From Bos javanicus (Eukaryota; Chordata; Mammalia; Artiodactyla; Bovidae), in contig NC_083870.1 of NCBI RefSeq assembly GCF_032452875.1, positions 4,836,001 through 4,900,000 on the forward strand: a DNA stretch of 64,000 bases. The letters are read 5' to 3'. The position numbers and the translations under genes are program-made. Of this stretch, positions 10,166 to 23,694 are shown piece by piece (position 1 is the first letter of the stretch; each line of letters starts with the position of its first letter). The notes under the pieces were generated by a model that had not been told where the DNA came from, ran no database searches, and saw only the letters and a list, made by a program, of their open reading frames with translations.

Positions 10166-13100
10166 CCATGGATTCTCTAAACTAGTACATTATCTTGTCT
10201 TTCATCTGATAGAGAAATAATTCTGTGGCAGTCACAGCAACTTGATATATTATTTGACCCACTGAGATAGAATGTATATGAAGACAAATGCTTCACAGAG
10301 GAACCAAACACAGCTGTCCATGACCCATTAATGAACAAACTTTTACTGATACAAACTGTATGCATGACACCGGACTGTCTGCTTTAGCAGGTTCCAAGAA
10401 GTAGAAGAATCAAGCTTTGCCCTTAACGACTGTATAATGTAGTTGGGGCAATAAGATGTGCATATCAAGGGTAACTAACAACACTGGACTTATATGATAA
10501 TAGATGACAAGAAATATCTTAAGGGTAAGAAAGAATAATGAGAAGATGTGAGGTCATCCTTTCCCCCCAGGAGAACAGAGACTTGCAGTGCAAATTATGC
10601 CAGAAAAATCTTTATGGAACTGGCTAATTTCATTTGAACTGGAGATGATTTCTGGGCTGCTGGGCTGCTGACCCCATTCTGGCTCTAAAGTTAGACTTTT
10701 TATGAAAAACAGCCTATCAGTAAGACAGTAGAAAGCACATCTGGTCTGTCACAGGGTTCTATTGATGGAAGCAGGACGCTTGTCTAGAGTGTAACCTCAT
10801 TCTCCTGAACCTATCCTTGTTGGAGACCGAAATGTGTACAGCAGGCAATTATCAGCTGAGAGAGTTTGAGGTACTGCAATCCTACAAGCAGTATCCTATC
10901 CTTGCAAAGTACTTCTTCAATTCCATTACTCCAGAGACATATCTTATAATACTAAGAAAAAGCTATATAATTTTCCTTGCCCTGTCATCTTCTTAGGCAG
11001 TCTCTAATGGGTTCGTACAATGGCATCTGAACTGAGTATCACAAACCTCTAACAGTTGAATCAGTAATGTCGAGTGATCTCTGTTTGGCATCGCCTCACG
11101 AAATGGCCCATTGACAAACAGAGCAAGCCACTGTCAAACACACTGGTGGCTGCGTGCTTCTCCTCTGTGTGCTCTGAATATGTCCCCTAGGCCACCGGGC
11201 TGACATGCCATGGCCCCACTGTCAGATCTGTTTATAAAAACTACTCAAACCCTTGTTCTACATGCTCCATGTTGTCCTCCCATGCCTGGCTTTATACTGT
11301 GACGTCATCAATCAATGCCATACTGAATTCACCCAACTTTGTCAGCTCTGTGTTTACCTTCATCTTAAATGCTGTTAGTGTGGTCTTCTTACCGATAGGG
11401 AGCCACCAAAACATATATAAACTGGACTTGTGGCCAGGACTACCAGTGCAGTGACATCCCATAATTGCTAGAGCTCTTCACTGCCATGGTCTGTGAGATG
11501 GCATTCTTATCTTTGCAAGCCTATCTTGATTTTTTCATGTTCTAGACAGAACTCAAGTGAACAACACTCAAATACTCAGGCTTCCAGCATGGGTCACTTT
11601 CTTTGTTACTTTGTTTAATAACACTGGCCACTAGAAAGATTCAGAGTATCTGTAGTTATTCCTCATTGGAGTCACCATAGAATGCAGAACCTCCATAAAA
11701 CTGTGGTAAAATTGTGATCTCTCTTCTTCAGAAAAGAAATGGTATAACATTAGCTAGGAGAAGAAAAGCATAATTGGATGTATATATCTTGCCTTTATCC
11801 AAATGTGGATAAACTTGTATTACTGGCTTCTGTATCTGAAATGTGGCATAAAGGACACATTTGATTTTGTATACTTGACTCCAGTCTTTCACCTGGTTGA
11901 TGACCAATGGCTGAATTATTTTGAGGAAATGTTTGTGAGGACACCCAAGATGCTAATTTCATTGACAGTGTTACCTCTGTGGGAAATTCTGATGGATAAA
12001 GGAAGCTTTAAATATACACTTGACATGTTTCTAATTCACCATCTTTTTTCTCCTCTCTTTGCTAAAGTCCTTAAGGAAAGAGGAATGTCTTTTTTAAAAA
12101 CAAAGCTTTTTTATCATCCACAAAATATTTTACAAAGGAAGCTGAAGTACAGTGTAGCATCTTGAAGCCTATCAAAGTACCAGCATAAACTCATCCTGTT
12201 TCTCATAGATATATTCTACAGCCCTACATTCTGCTACTCTGTACCCTAATTCCTGTAAGCAGTCCCTTGTGGTAAAACTAGAAATTACCATTTGATTTTT
12301 CTCTCCATACCTTTTGTTCAAGTCTGTTAAACTCATTAACTTATGTTTGTCTGATGTCCAGTTTGTCAGTTTCTAAGTCAAGTGAACCCCAAAACTAATG
12401 TTCCAGAGAAGAGTTCCTTGTCATAATAGCCACTTGTATTTTTTTTTTTTTTGACTGTCTTACTATATTAGAGTCCTTTTGCTGGAACAATGAGAAAATA
12501 TGGGCTGTTCTTTTCTTAAGAATGTATTTCCTATTGATCAGTTGTCTGTTCTCCCCACTTCTTGACCTTAACTTTGAAACATCTTGTTCTTGACCTTAGA
12601 TATGACCCAAATACATCCAGTGATCAAGTAGCAGAACCAGGAGGGTATCACTGAAGTGGCATTTGCCAGCTGTTGTTAAAAGCATGCAGGGACAACCCTA
12701 GTGGGGACTCAGTTTTTATCTTTCCCTCCAGTGTTTGCTACAGAGTAAGAGATGGGAAGACCAGGATGTCCAAAGAATGATGTCAAGCTGTGAAAAGGGT
12801 GTTGATATGGAACGCACTTGAGTAAACTCCTTTCAGCATAGGCAGATGCTCTGGCTAGTTCAGCCGCATATCTCTGCTCTGGGTATGGAAACTAGGGCCG
12901 AGAAGTAATTGAGGGAACCGTTGTGTCTTGCTGAGAATTCTATAAATTTACTTGCATTCCTAATAAGCCAGAGGAAAACAGTGTTCTTAAAGAAAAGAAA
13001 TTGGCATTCTTATACATTGCCACATTGTCAAATTTCCCTTCTTCTCTGCAAAATTTGCTCTTACATATTTAAATAGAAAAAAAAAAAGTAAAAAGAGTTA

Positions 13101-13189
13101 GAAGATCTTGGCATATTTCCCGAAGCAGAAAAATTACCCTTACCCTAAGGTGAAAGAAAGTGTGAATGGTGCCTTAAAGGCAATTCAGG
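10166..13189. other. unassigned intergenic DNA
   Basis: About 3 kb without a recognised gene or clear repeat. It holds the longest frame outside transposons (11803-12165, plus, 120 codons), which has no recognisable domain. A T14 run lies near 12439-12452 and an A-rich run near 13077-13088. Confidence 0.5.
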
Positions 13190-13480
13190 AAGTATTCATT
13201 AATCAACAAATATTTATTAAGCACTATTTTCCAAATTGTGCTTGGGGCTGTGGTAGGATAATAAAAGATGTGTAAAACAGAATTCGTGCCCTCAAAGAAT
13301 TTATGCTTTAATTGAGGAGAGAAGAAATAATAAGAGGCAGTTTCGAATAAATGCTAAATTGTATGTTTCAGATCATCAGAACTGTAAGAAAGAAGCAGGT
13401 TGTCACTGAGACCTGGAGTAATCAGAGAAGCCCTCACTAATGTGATAGGTCTTGAAAGGAGTCTTGAAAGATGGGTTAAA
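13190..13480 (-). mobile_element. L2 LINE 3' end, antisense
   Basis: The complement of the L2 terminus can be read: caacaaatatttattaagc, tgcttggggctgtggtagg, tgccctcaaagaatttatgc. A more degraded upstream part (gaagccctcactaatgtg, gtcttgaaagatgg) runs to about 13480. Confidence 0.7.
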
Positions 13481-14439
13481 TACCGTTAAAATGACCCCCA
13501 CATTAATTAATTTAGAGAATTAATGAATTCTGGTAGTGGGGAATGTGACCTAGGATACAGCACTACTGTCACCATTTCCTTTAATTACTAAGAGGAAGAA
13601 TTAACCTATACCACGAAAGCATTTCAAATGCATGGCCACCTTTGAGACAATTTATAGGCAAGCCACTTAAGTAGCAGGGTTTTTGCTAATCGACCTCATT
13701 TCTCCTTTCCATTTTTTTTTTTCTGCAGGCATTGTAACCTTTAACATTTTTGAACTATAACTTTGCTTTGTGCTACGTGAAAATTCTCTTAAACTTAGGC
13801 TGGAGGTGCGCCTGAGGACTCAGATTGAGAAGCTCTTCCGTATCTTGTGATCTGGAGATGCTGCATGACCTATGGCACCCTTGTGTAGGTCAACAGGACA
13901 GCCACCTCTTGTTTCCTAGGTGACAGTGAAATGGCATTGCACAATCTACAGTCTACCTTGCAGGGGGATCCAAACTGCCACTTCCTTTAAATCTCTTTTT
14001 ATGCCCTGGGAAAACTTCTTTGCCATTACTCCACGTCATCTTGAATTAGGCTACAGATCACCAAAGAGAGCAGTTTCGTCCCTCCCACGTTACCTCTCAT
14101 TCGCCCTATAATATCCATACACAATGACTTGAGTCTTAGGGAAAGCCCTTCCATTTGTTGTGTGCAGAGCAATAATGACAGTTCACATTTTAAAGCATTT
14201 TTGTGTTCTTTTTCCTATTCAATTCATATGCTGGTTCAATGAGATAAACAGGAAAGAGTGGATTATAAAAACCTATTTCCTCACACATAAAAATGCTTCT
14301 TCTGAAGAAATGCTTTTTAAAGCATTTTATAAATATTTTAAGAAATATTTCTTTTCTTTATATAAAAGTCATATGTATAACTGTGAAATGATGTGTAAAA
14401 CATGTATAAGCCCACATATACTGGATTTAGAAAGGAGAA
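13481..14439. other. unassigned intergenic DNA
   Basis: It includes a T12 pyrimidine tract ending CTGCAG at 13712-13728 that resembles a splice acceptor. No matching donor or conserved frame was seen. Confidence 0.45.
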
Positions 14440-14565
14440 AATAATATGAATGAAAGCTTTGAGCCTTCAAGAAGTTAAGACTTGCTCAAGGTCATATTCC
14501 TATGTGAAGGACAAGATTGGGCTCAAATTTAGGTTGCTTGAGGCCAAACCCTATGCCACTGGTCT
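14440..14565 (-). mobile_element. MIR SINE fragment, antisense
   Basis: The core is recognisable as complement: gaagttaagacttgctcaag, gtcatattcc, gggctcaaatttaggttgc, ccctatgccactgg. Confidence 0.6.
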
Positions 14566-15244
14566 AGTTCAGAACCTTACTAGAGAATGGTTTACAAGGT
14601 AAAGTTTTTCAGCAGCATCACCACCCTTGATATTCAGGAGGGTATATAATTTTATCAACACAATACAAAGGTTAATGGGATTGCTTCCTTCCAACTCTAT
14701 CATAGTGAATGCAGGCTTTATGGCAACGTTAAAAAAAATGACCCCTCTCTGCTTTATGCTGATCATTAACTAAGATTATCTCACACTAGAGATTTACTAC
14801 ACCGAAAAGCACTGACATCACTAACTGCTATTAAGTGTATGATACTTAAACTCCATAAAGAGGAGCAAAATGCCTTTGTCAGCAGTTTAGGGAAAGTAGA
14901 CACAGCCAGAGACATTCATCCCACACAAAACAGAGTTGCTGCTTGCAGGAATCTGTCTACCAGTTTTTGATACTCTCTGGTCATATCTACCTGATGAAAA
15001 TCTCTGTCTAGAACAGATGGTCTGTTCTGTGTTTCTGCTCTTGTAAACAACTGAATGAGATCCTCAACAGTCTAGTCATTTCAATAGGCAGTGTGGAGTG
15101 ATCAAAACTTTCCAGCTGCAAGAAAAACAGAATACAAACAATTGAATCAGTATATCTGGATATGGCTACAAGATTTAAAATTTCAAATGATTAACATGAT
15201 CATGTCCCTAAGGAATCAAGCTTTGTTTCCAATAAGGATGTATT
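14566..15244. other. unassigned intergenic DNA
   Basis: No gene or repeat recognised. Confidence 0.5.
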
Positions 15245-15257
15245 AAAAAAGAATGAG

Positions 15258-17059
15258 TTGCATCAAAAAGGATAAAACATATGGGAATAAACTTAACTGA
15301 GGGAGGTGAAAGGCCTGTACTGAAAACTGCAAAACATTAATGAAGGAAACTGAAGATAGCTCAAAGAAATGGAAAGGTAGCCTGTACTCTTGGATTGGAA
15401 GAATTAATATTGTTAAAGGGATCAAACTACCTAAGGCAGTCTTCAGATTTAATGCAATCCCTATCAGGATATCCATGACAATTTTCACAGAACTAGAAAA
15501 AATTATCCTAAAACTTATATGGAACCAAAAAGAACCAGAATAGACAAAGATATCTTAAGAAAAAAATCCAAAGTTATAGGTATCATGCTTTGAGACTTTA
15601 TACTACAAGCCTCAGTAGCCAAAAATGCATGGTTTTTGCATTTAAGCAGACACATAGGTTACACAGACACATAGATAAACTGAACAGAATAAAGTCCAGA
15701 AATAAACTCGTGAACTGATGGTCAATTAATCTATGACAGAAGAAGCAAAGGTAGACAATGGCAAAAAGACAATCTCTTCAACAAGCGGTGCTTGGGAAAT
15801 TGGACAGCTAAACGCTAAACAATAATCCTAGAACATCACCTCTCGCCATATACGGACATACATTCAAAATGGGTTACAGATTTAACTGTAAAACTTAAAT
15901 GGAAAACTACTAGAAGAGGACATATGTGATTTGACATACATTGTTATATATTCTTTTTTTTTAATATCTGAATCCTAAGGGGGAAAAAATAAAAGCAAAA
16001 ATAAGCAAATGATATCTAATTAAACTTAGAAACTTTTGCACAGCAAAGGAAATCATAAACAAAAAAATCTCACAGAATGGAAGAAAACATTTGCAAATGG
16101 TATGATCAACAGGGGGTTAATATCCTAAATATATAAACAATACATCCTACTCAATATAAAAGACCTAAACAACCCAATCAAGAAACATCAGAAAACTGAA
16201 TAGACATTTTTCCAAAGAAGACATACAGATGGCTAACATGCACATGAAAAGATGCTCAGAATTTCTAATTATTAGAGAAATGCAAATCAAAATGAGATAT
16301 TACCTCACACGTTTCAGAATGGCTATCTTCAGAAAGTCTGCAAATAACAAATGTTGGGGATATGGAGAAAAGGGAACTCTTATACACCATTGGTGGGAAT
16401 GTAAATTGGTGCAAACACTATGGAAAATGGTATGAAGATTCCTCAAAAACCAAAAAATAAACTACAATATGACCCAGCAATTCCACTCCTCATTATATAG
16501 CTGGATAAAAACAAAAACACTACTTCAAGAAGGTACCTGAACCCAAAGTTTCATAGCAGCGCTATATACAATAACCAAGATACGGAAGCAACCCAAATAC
16601 CCATCAGTAGATAAATGAATAAAAAAGGTGTGCTATATGTACACAATGAAATATTATTCAGCCATAAAAAGAATGAAATTCTGCCATTTGCAGCAATGTG
16701 AACTGACCTATAGAATATTATGCTTAGTGAAATGTCAGACAAATACTCTATTGTATCATTTATATGCATTATCTAACAAATAATACAAATGAATGTATAT
16801 GCAAAACAAACTGGTGGTTACTAAAGAGGAGAGGGAAAGAAAGATGGCAAATTAGGGTTATGGGATTAAGAGATACAAACTACTACACATAAAGAGATAT
16901 AATGTATTACACAAGGAATTATAGTCATTATCCTGTAATAATTTTTAATGGAATATAATTTATAAAATGCTGTCAGAATACTCTATGCCTGAAACTAATA
17001 TAATATTGTAAATCAACTGTTCTTCAATAAAAAATAAAAATAAAATGAAATAATTAAAG
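15258..17059 (+). mobile_element. L1 LINE, 5' truncated, ORF2 C-terminus and 3' UTR
   Basis: A sense L1. It begins in the ORF2 region encoding the stretch before the WIGRINIVK-like motif (about 15390-15416). It continues through the ORF2 C-terminus with many stops (for example atgcacatgaaaagatgctc, aatatgacccagcaattcc, attcagccataaaaagaatg), then the 3' UTR and an A-rich tail (AATAAAAATAAAA at 17025-17045). It is flanked by the 13-bp duplication aaaaaagaatgag at 15245-15257 and 17060-17072. Mid-age and inactive. Confidence 0.93.
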
Positions 17060-17144
17060 AAAAAAGAATGAGATAGGTAAGGCAATTTTCACATGAATTT
17101 TCTTAGGATTCTTGTAGGAGTCGTTTATCCAACAGTATGCAATC

Positions 17145-17290
17145 AGTGTTAATTCAGAGAATATTTATTTAGTGCCTGTTATTTCTGAGACATCAATGTA
17201 GGCTCTGGAGACAGTGATGAAACAAACAGCTGGTCTCAAAAAAGTCCCCATCCTAGTAAAAAAGACAAACATTTAAGCAATTGGTATAGG
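17145..17290 (-). mobile_element. L2 LINE 3' fragment, antisense
   Basis: A degraded complement of the L2 terminus: gagaatatttatttagtgcc, tgtaggctctggagacag, gtccccatcctagtaaa. Confidence 0.55.
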
Positions 17291-17611
17291 TGTTTTGGGA
17301 GTGGATATTTTGGAGACCTGATTCTGAATGGCTCATAAACCCACTGTGGAGTGGGGAGCAGTGTTATAGCAAAGTGAATTTTCTAGAATAGTCTTTCTGA
17401 AGCTTATATTTGGAGTTCCAGTAAAATGTCATGTATATGGATTCCTTTTCCCTCACAAACAACCCATAGGTAGTAAAATGTCTTCTTTAAGAGCTCAACC
17501 TCTAGTTCTATGAAGATGCTGGAGGCTGACATAACATAGTGGGAATTCTGGCCATTTACTAGGAAAGTAAACACCTGTTTTTTTGTTTTTTTTTTTTTAA
17601 ATCGGTGTGAA
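17291..17611. other. unassigned DNA ending in a T-rich run
   Basis: Nothing recognised. T-rich runs lie at 17577-17598, just before the next SINE. Confidence 0.5.
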
Positions 17612-17806
17612 AGAAAGTGAAAGTGTTAGTCACTCAGTTGTCTGACTCTTTGCCACCCCATGAACCTGCCAAGCTCCTCCATCCATGGAGTTCTCCAAGC
17701 AAGAATACTGGAGTAGGTTGCCATTCCCTCCTCCAGGGGATCTAGATCATACCTGGGTCTCCTGCTTTTCAGGCAGATTCTTTACTGTCTGAGCCATCAT
17801 AGAAGC
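17612..17806 (-). mobile_element. Bov-tA SINE, antisense, degraded
   Basis: Antisense body (actctttgccaccccatgaa, tactggagtaggttgcc) and head (caggcagattctttactg, tgagccatcat). Several indels mark it as older than its neighbour at 17996. Confidence 0.88.
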
Positions 17807-17995
17807 AGGTAATAATAAAATAAGATTTTCATGTATCAAAGTTACCCATTTGGTTAAATAGATATCTTATTGAAAACACTCATTTTAATTTTGTTTAATT
17901 TTATATCCAAAGTCATTTAAACAGAAAGAAGGCACAGTATCATGAAATTTCAGAACACTAGGAGTTTCCAAAAAGTTTACTTTTAAAAAGTTGTA

Positions 17996-18274
17996 TGCTA
18001 TGCTATGTTATGCTAAGTCACTTAAGTCCTGTCGGACTCTGTGTGACCCCATAGACGGCAGCCCACCAGGCTTCCCCGTCCATGGGATTCTCCAGCAAGA
18101 ACACTGGAGTGGGTTGCAATTTCCTTCTCCAATGCATGAAAGTGAAAAGAGAAAGTGAAGTCGCTCAGTCGTGTCCGACTCTTAGTGACCCCAAGGACCG
18201 CAGCCTACCAGGCTCCTCCGTCCATGGGATTTTCCAGGCAAGAGTACTGGAGTGGGGTGCCATTGCCTTCTCCG
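17996..18274 (-). mobile_element. Bov-A2 SINE, antisense
   Basis: Two Bov-A units in tandem, joined by the linker aatgcatgaaagtgaaaaga at about 18131-18150, in antisense. A perfect 12-bp duplication, taaaaagttgta, lies at 17984-17995 and 18275-18286. The terminal repeat reads tgcta units. It is only slightly diverged, so young. Confidence 0.96.
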
Positions 18275-18286
18275 TAAAAAGTTGTA

Positions 18287-19668
18287 AGAGCAGTGCAAAG
18301 AACATCTATATTGTGTTTTATAGGACTCAGTTGTTAACAATTTATCACATTTGCTCCAGTACCATCTCCATATTCTATCTATAGACATTGCTCTCTATAT
18401 ACCCAGAAGTATATGTTATCATTCAAAACTTGCTCAGGACTGAGAGCTGCAAAGTAATTTGAAGCAGAAAAGTTTAATATAAAGTATTATTAACTACAGC
18501 TGGAGATTGTAGAAATGAGCTAATAAAAAGTGAAGAGAACTCTAAACAATATAGGAATAGCAGAGATAAGAAGCAGCCACTACCCTTAGGGATGAAGTGC
18601 CTAACAAGGAATTTTTCTAGGGCTGGAATTCAAACCTTGTCGAGGAAAGCACAGCTGTAGTTTGTTGAATGGCAGAGAAATTGTTGTGGTGTTGTGCTAG
18701 TGGAACTTGCTGGAGATCTACCCTCTAATGAGTCAGGGAAAGCTGTTCACAAGTAGCTGTATACCTGGAGGTGATTGCAGGTGGATGCTATGATCACTTG
18801 GCTCTTTTGGCCACCATGCACTGCTGGGGAAGCTGCAGGCACTGAACCCCGGAGAAGCTGCCTGGGCCACAGGAGCTAGGTGAGAGGGTTGCTCCATGTG
18901 CTGGAGGAGCCAGCACTGGGGAAGCCACCTGCTCTACAAAACCCTGTCAAGTGAACACATGGGATCCAGGAAGCAAAACCCCTTCCTCCTGCAATAGCTT
19001 TCCAATATCTCCACCTCCCTATACTGATAAAGCTTTTTGTCAAGTGGCAAAAAACTTAAAAAGTCCAGATCCATTTTTGTAGAGCAGGCAATAAAATATG
19101 AATTTGGAGTTGAGAGAGACAATACACTGATAAATCACTTTTATTATCTCAATCATATGAGAACCAGTTACATAATGCTACAGCATGCCTAAGTACTCTA
19201 ATATATGTTCTCCCTATACTTTCTTACACAACCACAATACAACTTTCTAAATTAAATCAGCATTGATACCAGATTGTCCCAATAGAAGTCTTTTCTCTTC
19301 TAATCCAGCATAAATATGGGATAACATTTGGCATTCAGATGTCATTTTCTTCCATGTCCTGTAATCTGGAATAGTTTCTTAATTTTTTATACCTATAATG
19401 ACCTTGAAAGTCTTAGAAATTACAAACATTTCATTCTGTAGAATGTCCTTCAGCTCAGGCCTCACGACAGGGCTCAGGACATGTAAAGTGGGCATGACTC
19501 CATAGAAATGATGGTTACAGTGTGCATATTCATATGTCTATGACATGGACCTGCTCTTCCACTGCTGATATTAAACTTGATCATATAATGAAGGTGATGC
19601 TTCCTGTTTCTTCACCATCAAGTCACCATTTTTTCACCTCTGCAACTGGTGTGTGTATCATGAAAAAA
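18287..19668. other. unassigned intergenic DNA
   Basis: It includes a somewhat GC-richer stretch near 18770-18950. No supported gene or repeat; the 62-codon minus frame at 18934-19122 has no recognisable domain. Confidence 0.45.
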
Positions 19669-19670
19669 TA

Positions 19671-20085
19671 CAGACATACCTTAGTGATAATGAAGATTTA
19701 ATTCCAGACCACTTCAATAATGTGAAATTTTTTGGTTTTCCAGTGCAAACAAAAGTTATGCTTATGCTATACTGTAGTCTATTAAGAGTACACTAGCACT
19801 GCATCTAAAAAACAATGCACATAGCTTTAACCAAAACTATTGAATTGCTAAACATGCTAACTATCATGCTGGTGGAAGGTGTTGCCTTGATGCTGATGGC
19901 TACGACCCATCAGGGTGGTGTTGCTGAAGGATGAGTGGGTGTGGCAATTTCTTAAAACAAGACATCCCTGAAGTTTGCTGCATTGATTGATTCTTCTTAT
20001 GAACAACTTCTCTGTAGCATGCAGTGTTGTTTGAGAGCATTTTACCCACAATAGAACATTCAAAATTGGAGTCATATATTCCCTA
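19671..20085 (-). mobile_element. Tigger1-type DNA transposon 3' end, antisense
   Basis: It starts right after a TA target site (19669-19670) with the terminal inverted repeat cagacatacct. It then reads the complement of the Tigger1 3' non-coding part (accaaaaaatt-like, atactgtagtctattaag, aaaaaacaatgcacatagc) and the transposase C-terminus. On the minus strand, residues such as VLLWVKCSQT and ATEKLFIRR survive at about 19960-20065. It is a mariner/Tc1-superfamily relic (pogo clade) and inactive. The 5' two-thirds are missing. Confidence 0.85.
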
Positions 20086-21926
20086 GTGCTATCTTCTGAT
20101 AGTGCAAACAAGTAAACACACTCTAGTAGCAAAAAACACACTTAGCACCAATTGTCCAGCCTGATGTGGGTTAATAGCCCAGTTAATAATATTTGCTAAT
20201 GTTTTAATTCTATTGAATAAATACTCCGTCCTTAAATATTTTTGCTCCTATGTCTTTGTCACTCATCAAAGCACTAATCCTTCATCCTTTTTGTTGATTT
20301 CAGTGTAAGATATTGATATCTTTTCTAAAACCTCAGCTTTTCAATTCTGTGTCCTCTTTTCTTTCAGTGGTCTTATTCTTTGTCTTTCCTAAGCCATTTA
20401 TTTCCATGGTCACATCCTAGATCTTGTCATTGTCAATAATTTTAACACTTCCACAATCTCAGTGTGATGTATTTCATTCTTTGACCACTACTTTCTATCT
20501 TTCTAGCCCCACCCTCCCTCTTTAGATTCTTCAAGTCTTACAAGTCTTAATCCTAGTTAAGATATATAATCCACTGATGTGAATATACTCTCCGTGTTCC
20601 CCTGCCCACCTCTCCTTTGTAATCTTACGTTCCTACCCAGCTTAAGTTCTCTGGTTAATTATTATAATCACTCCCTTAAATATACCTTCAGCTCTCTTGC
20701 ACTTGTCATTACTGAATTTCTTCGGCTAAACCACAACTCGGAATAATTCAACCCTTATTATATACTGTGCTTACCCACTTGTAGTTGAAATGGCTGGAGG
20801 AAAACACACAACTAAGCTGATTGATCTCACTTGAAAGTCATAATCTTCAAACTCAAATGGGCCCCTAGTGCTATCTAGAGCTCATATTTTTTATCCATTC
20901 ATTTTTAGATATTTTAGAACATTATTTCATGCCTTTTTCTCTCTCTTGAAATCTCGAATACCTGTATACCTCCTTCTCTCTATCAATGGCTTTGCTTCTT
21001 ATTTCACTGTGAAAAAATTCTGTAACCTATTACTATCACATCTACATCCCTGCTGACACCTGTGCCTATGGCTCTCACTTCCCTGAACTGCCTCTGTTCC
21101 TCTGTAAGACCATCCCCTCCATCTGGCCATTAGATTTCATCCCATGTTGTCTATTCAAGGATATGCTGCTCTTTCTCCATCAGTTAAAAAAAAATCAGAA
21201 CAAGACAAAACAAAACTCAATTGATGACCCTCTTTGTCCCTCTTTCCAGATATCACTCCATTTGTTTCTTCCCCTTGAGATTAAACTCTGTGAAGTGTTT
21301 GTACAGCTATTGTCTCTAATTTCATATTTCTCATTTTCTCTTTGACCAAAAATCCACAGTCTGCATTTTTTTGCTTTAGGTCTTTTTAATAATTCACATT
21401 TCTTAAGCTCTATACTTTGCTTTATTCATCTCTTAAGTGCCAATCCCTGTCTCTTCTAAAATATAATATATTCTATTTATGTTTTAAAATGTATGTCTTT
21501 CCTATAAGACTTTAAGTTCACTGAAGACAAGGACTTTAATAAACACTGGATATAAATAAATAAGACAGAGTGGAGATGTTTGTGTGATTATACGTTTCAA
21601 TTCTTACGTGACTGTGATCTGGGGACCTGATCTAACACAGCCACGTGAGGAATTTCTATCAGTAAAAGGACCAGCATAGATCAATGTGAGTCATTGTTGT
21701 AACGCCCACACTGGTGCACTTGAACCCACATCCTGAAACACCTCACCTCCAACATCCCAGCTGCTTTACTTTGTAGATTGCTATTAGCGCTGTGGACTTG
21801 AGCATTCCATGTCATTATCTTTTATTAACCACCTAAATATTACAAATTAAATTTGCACAACCTGGCACCCCAAACTGTATTGTCTATTATTTTACTTTTA
21901 AAACTAGTCGGGACAGCACAGTTGAT
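20086..21926. other. unassigned pyrimidine-rich DNA
   Basis: CT-rich on the plus strand from about 20250 to 21360; it may be an ancient antisense LINE that I cannot name. A weak L2-like end (ttaagttcactgaagacaag) lies near 21510-21535. No supported gene. Confidence 0.4.
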
Positions 21927-21992
21927 TGAGGCTCACTAACACCCATAAATCATACAAAGTCTTGTATGATTTATGGGTGTTAGTGAGCCTCA
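21927..21992. repeat. 31-bp perfect inverted repeat (hairpin) with 4-nt loop
   Basis: Arms 21927-21957 and 21962-21992 are exact reverse complements (left arm begins tgaggctcactaacaccca) around the loop AGTC. No known transposon terminus was recognised in the arms. The perfection implies a recent origin or selection. Confidence 0.97.
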
Positions 21993-23694
21993 CTTGATAT
22001 GGCAAGGCTGTTGAGTGTCCTGCATTGCATTTTAGAGCTGCGAATAGACCTTACTGTCTTCTATTCATATTGTGCTCCAGGGGACACATATCCTCGTTTC
22101 TCTACTGCCCATTTCCTCCCCCACCCCCGCTTTCTTTATCTTCCCCTCCTCTCCCATTTCCTCCTGCCTTATTGAACCCTTTCCTTTGGTGCATTAGTTG
22201 TTTCTTGGCAGTGGCATATTTGTTGACTTGCTCTTTTGGTGACAACTTCTTCTAATAAGGAAATCTGTCTCATGGTGTCTCCTTGCCTAAGGGTGTGCTT
22301 ACTTAAAGTGTAAAATGTCAAACTCTACCAAGGATGACAATAACCCTCTGGGTGAAGAAGAATCAGCCGCTGTATTACTAACACTGAAGAAGTAGACAGG
22401 AAATATCAACCCTCTCAAAGAAGAAAACACTGAAATTAGGCAGATTCTGCACCCTCTTCCTTTTAGTCCCTCCCCATCATCTTGTGCACAGGCCTCAAGT
22501 GTCACCTGTTGCTCCCCATGATTTCAAAGGTCAACAATAAAAAAGTCAGGAGTAAGAAAATCCCACCTAGAAACAACTGCATTGGCCCTAATAGCAATTG
22601 GAGCTTGAACTTACCCAGTGAGAGTCACACTGATGAGTCTAAGAAAACATGGGAAATATTTCTTTGTTGTGAATTGAGACTATCTAGATTAGTGTCACAA
22701 ACTGTGATATGGATTAGGGCATGAGGGAATAAGTAGGTGGCTACATTGTGACCCTTACTATTGCTTGACTGGCAGAGCTAGAATTCCCAACTGTCCTGAT
22801 TTAATGTCCCTTAAAAATGACAGCAGCCTGACCTTCATAAGTCTGCAGAGAATGGTAGCCTGAAGTTTAACAGGAAAGAAAACTGGGTCTAATGAGTAAC
22901 ACCCTACATGAGCATGATCTTTCTGGATGGTTACACAAGCATGAAGAAATGGAGAGAGGGTGTTTTATCTTGGTTTGTCTATCTCCAACCAAATAGTGAT
23001 CACAAGTTTATTCCATTGTGAGGTATTCTGTCTGCCAATATCTGTCTATCTGACATACACACACCTGTACACACCAATATTCTTTACACAGACTATCAAA
23101 ACAATTGAAAACACCCTACAGAATGCTAGTGCTGCTCCCCAAATCCCACATCTGTGGACCTGGAAGCAGAATATCTTTTGTGCAGATCCCTTGTAGCTAA
23201 TAATACTTTCCTTTTTGTTCCAGCTAAATCATGGATTTCTGATTATCTTGGCATAGTGCCAGAAGCATCATCATAACTTGAATTTTCCCAGTGAGGAATT
23301 ATATTGAAATTAAAAATTTTAAAAGAGGTTTTATTTTTCGTGATAATTTTCTGCTCTAATATGTAAGTTTTATTTGTTTATTTTTGTTTGTAATAGTATT
23401 TAGATTCTTTCAAAGGAACCAGCTAACATAAAAATATAGTTTAAGATCTGGACTTTTTAACTTTCAATCTGAAATCTCATGAGCCAGTTCAAAGCTAATG
23501 GGATAAATGTGATTGATAGATGATCTGGTCTACATATAGAGATTCAGCTGAATTTTAATTGTTAATAGGCAATCAAAAGTCGAGCCTTGGAGGAGACTTG
23601 AGAGTTTATGTAGTTAACTGTTTTCATGCAGAACTGTACCTGAGCTGTTTAAGCTACAGTGTTCAATGAGAGGGTTGCTTCTACTTGACAAACC
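21993..23694. other. unassigned intergenic DNA
   Basis: It holds a C/T-only tract at about 22106-22176. No supported gene or recognised repeat. Confidence 0.45.

Noticed and set aside
11803..12165. 120-codon open frame, the longest outside transposons
   Set aside because: No recognisable domain or splice context. A frame of this size is expected by chance in 64 kb of AT-rich DNA.
13712..13728. Strong polypyrimidine tract and CAG resembling a splice acceptor
   Set aside because: No convincing donor downstream and no open frame; such tracts are common next to T runs.
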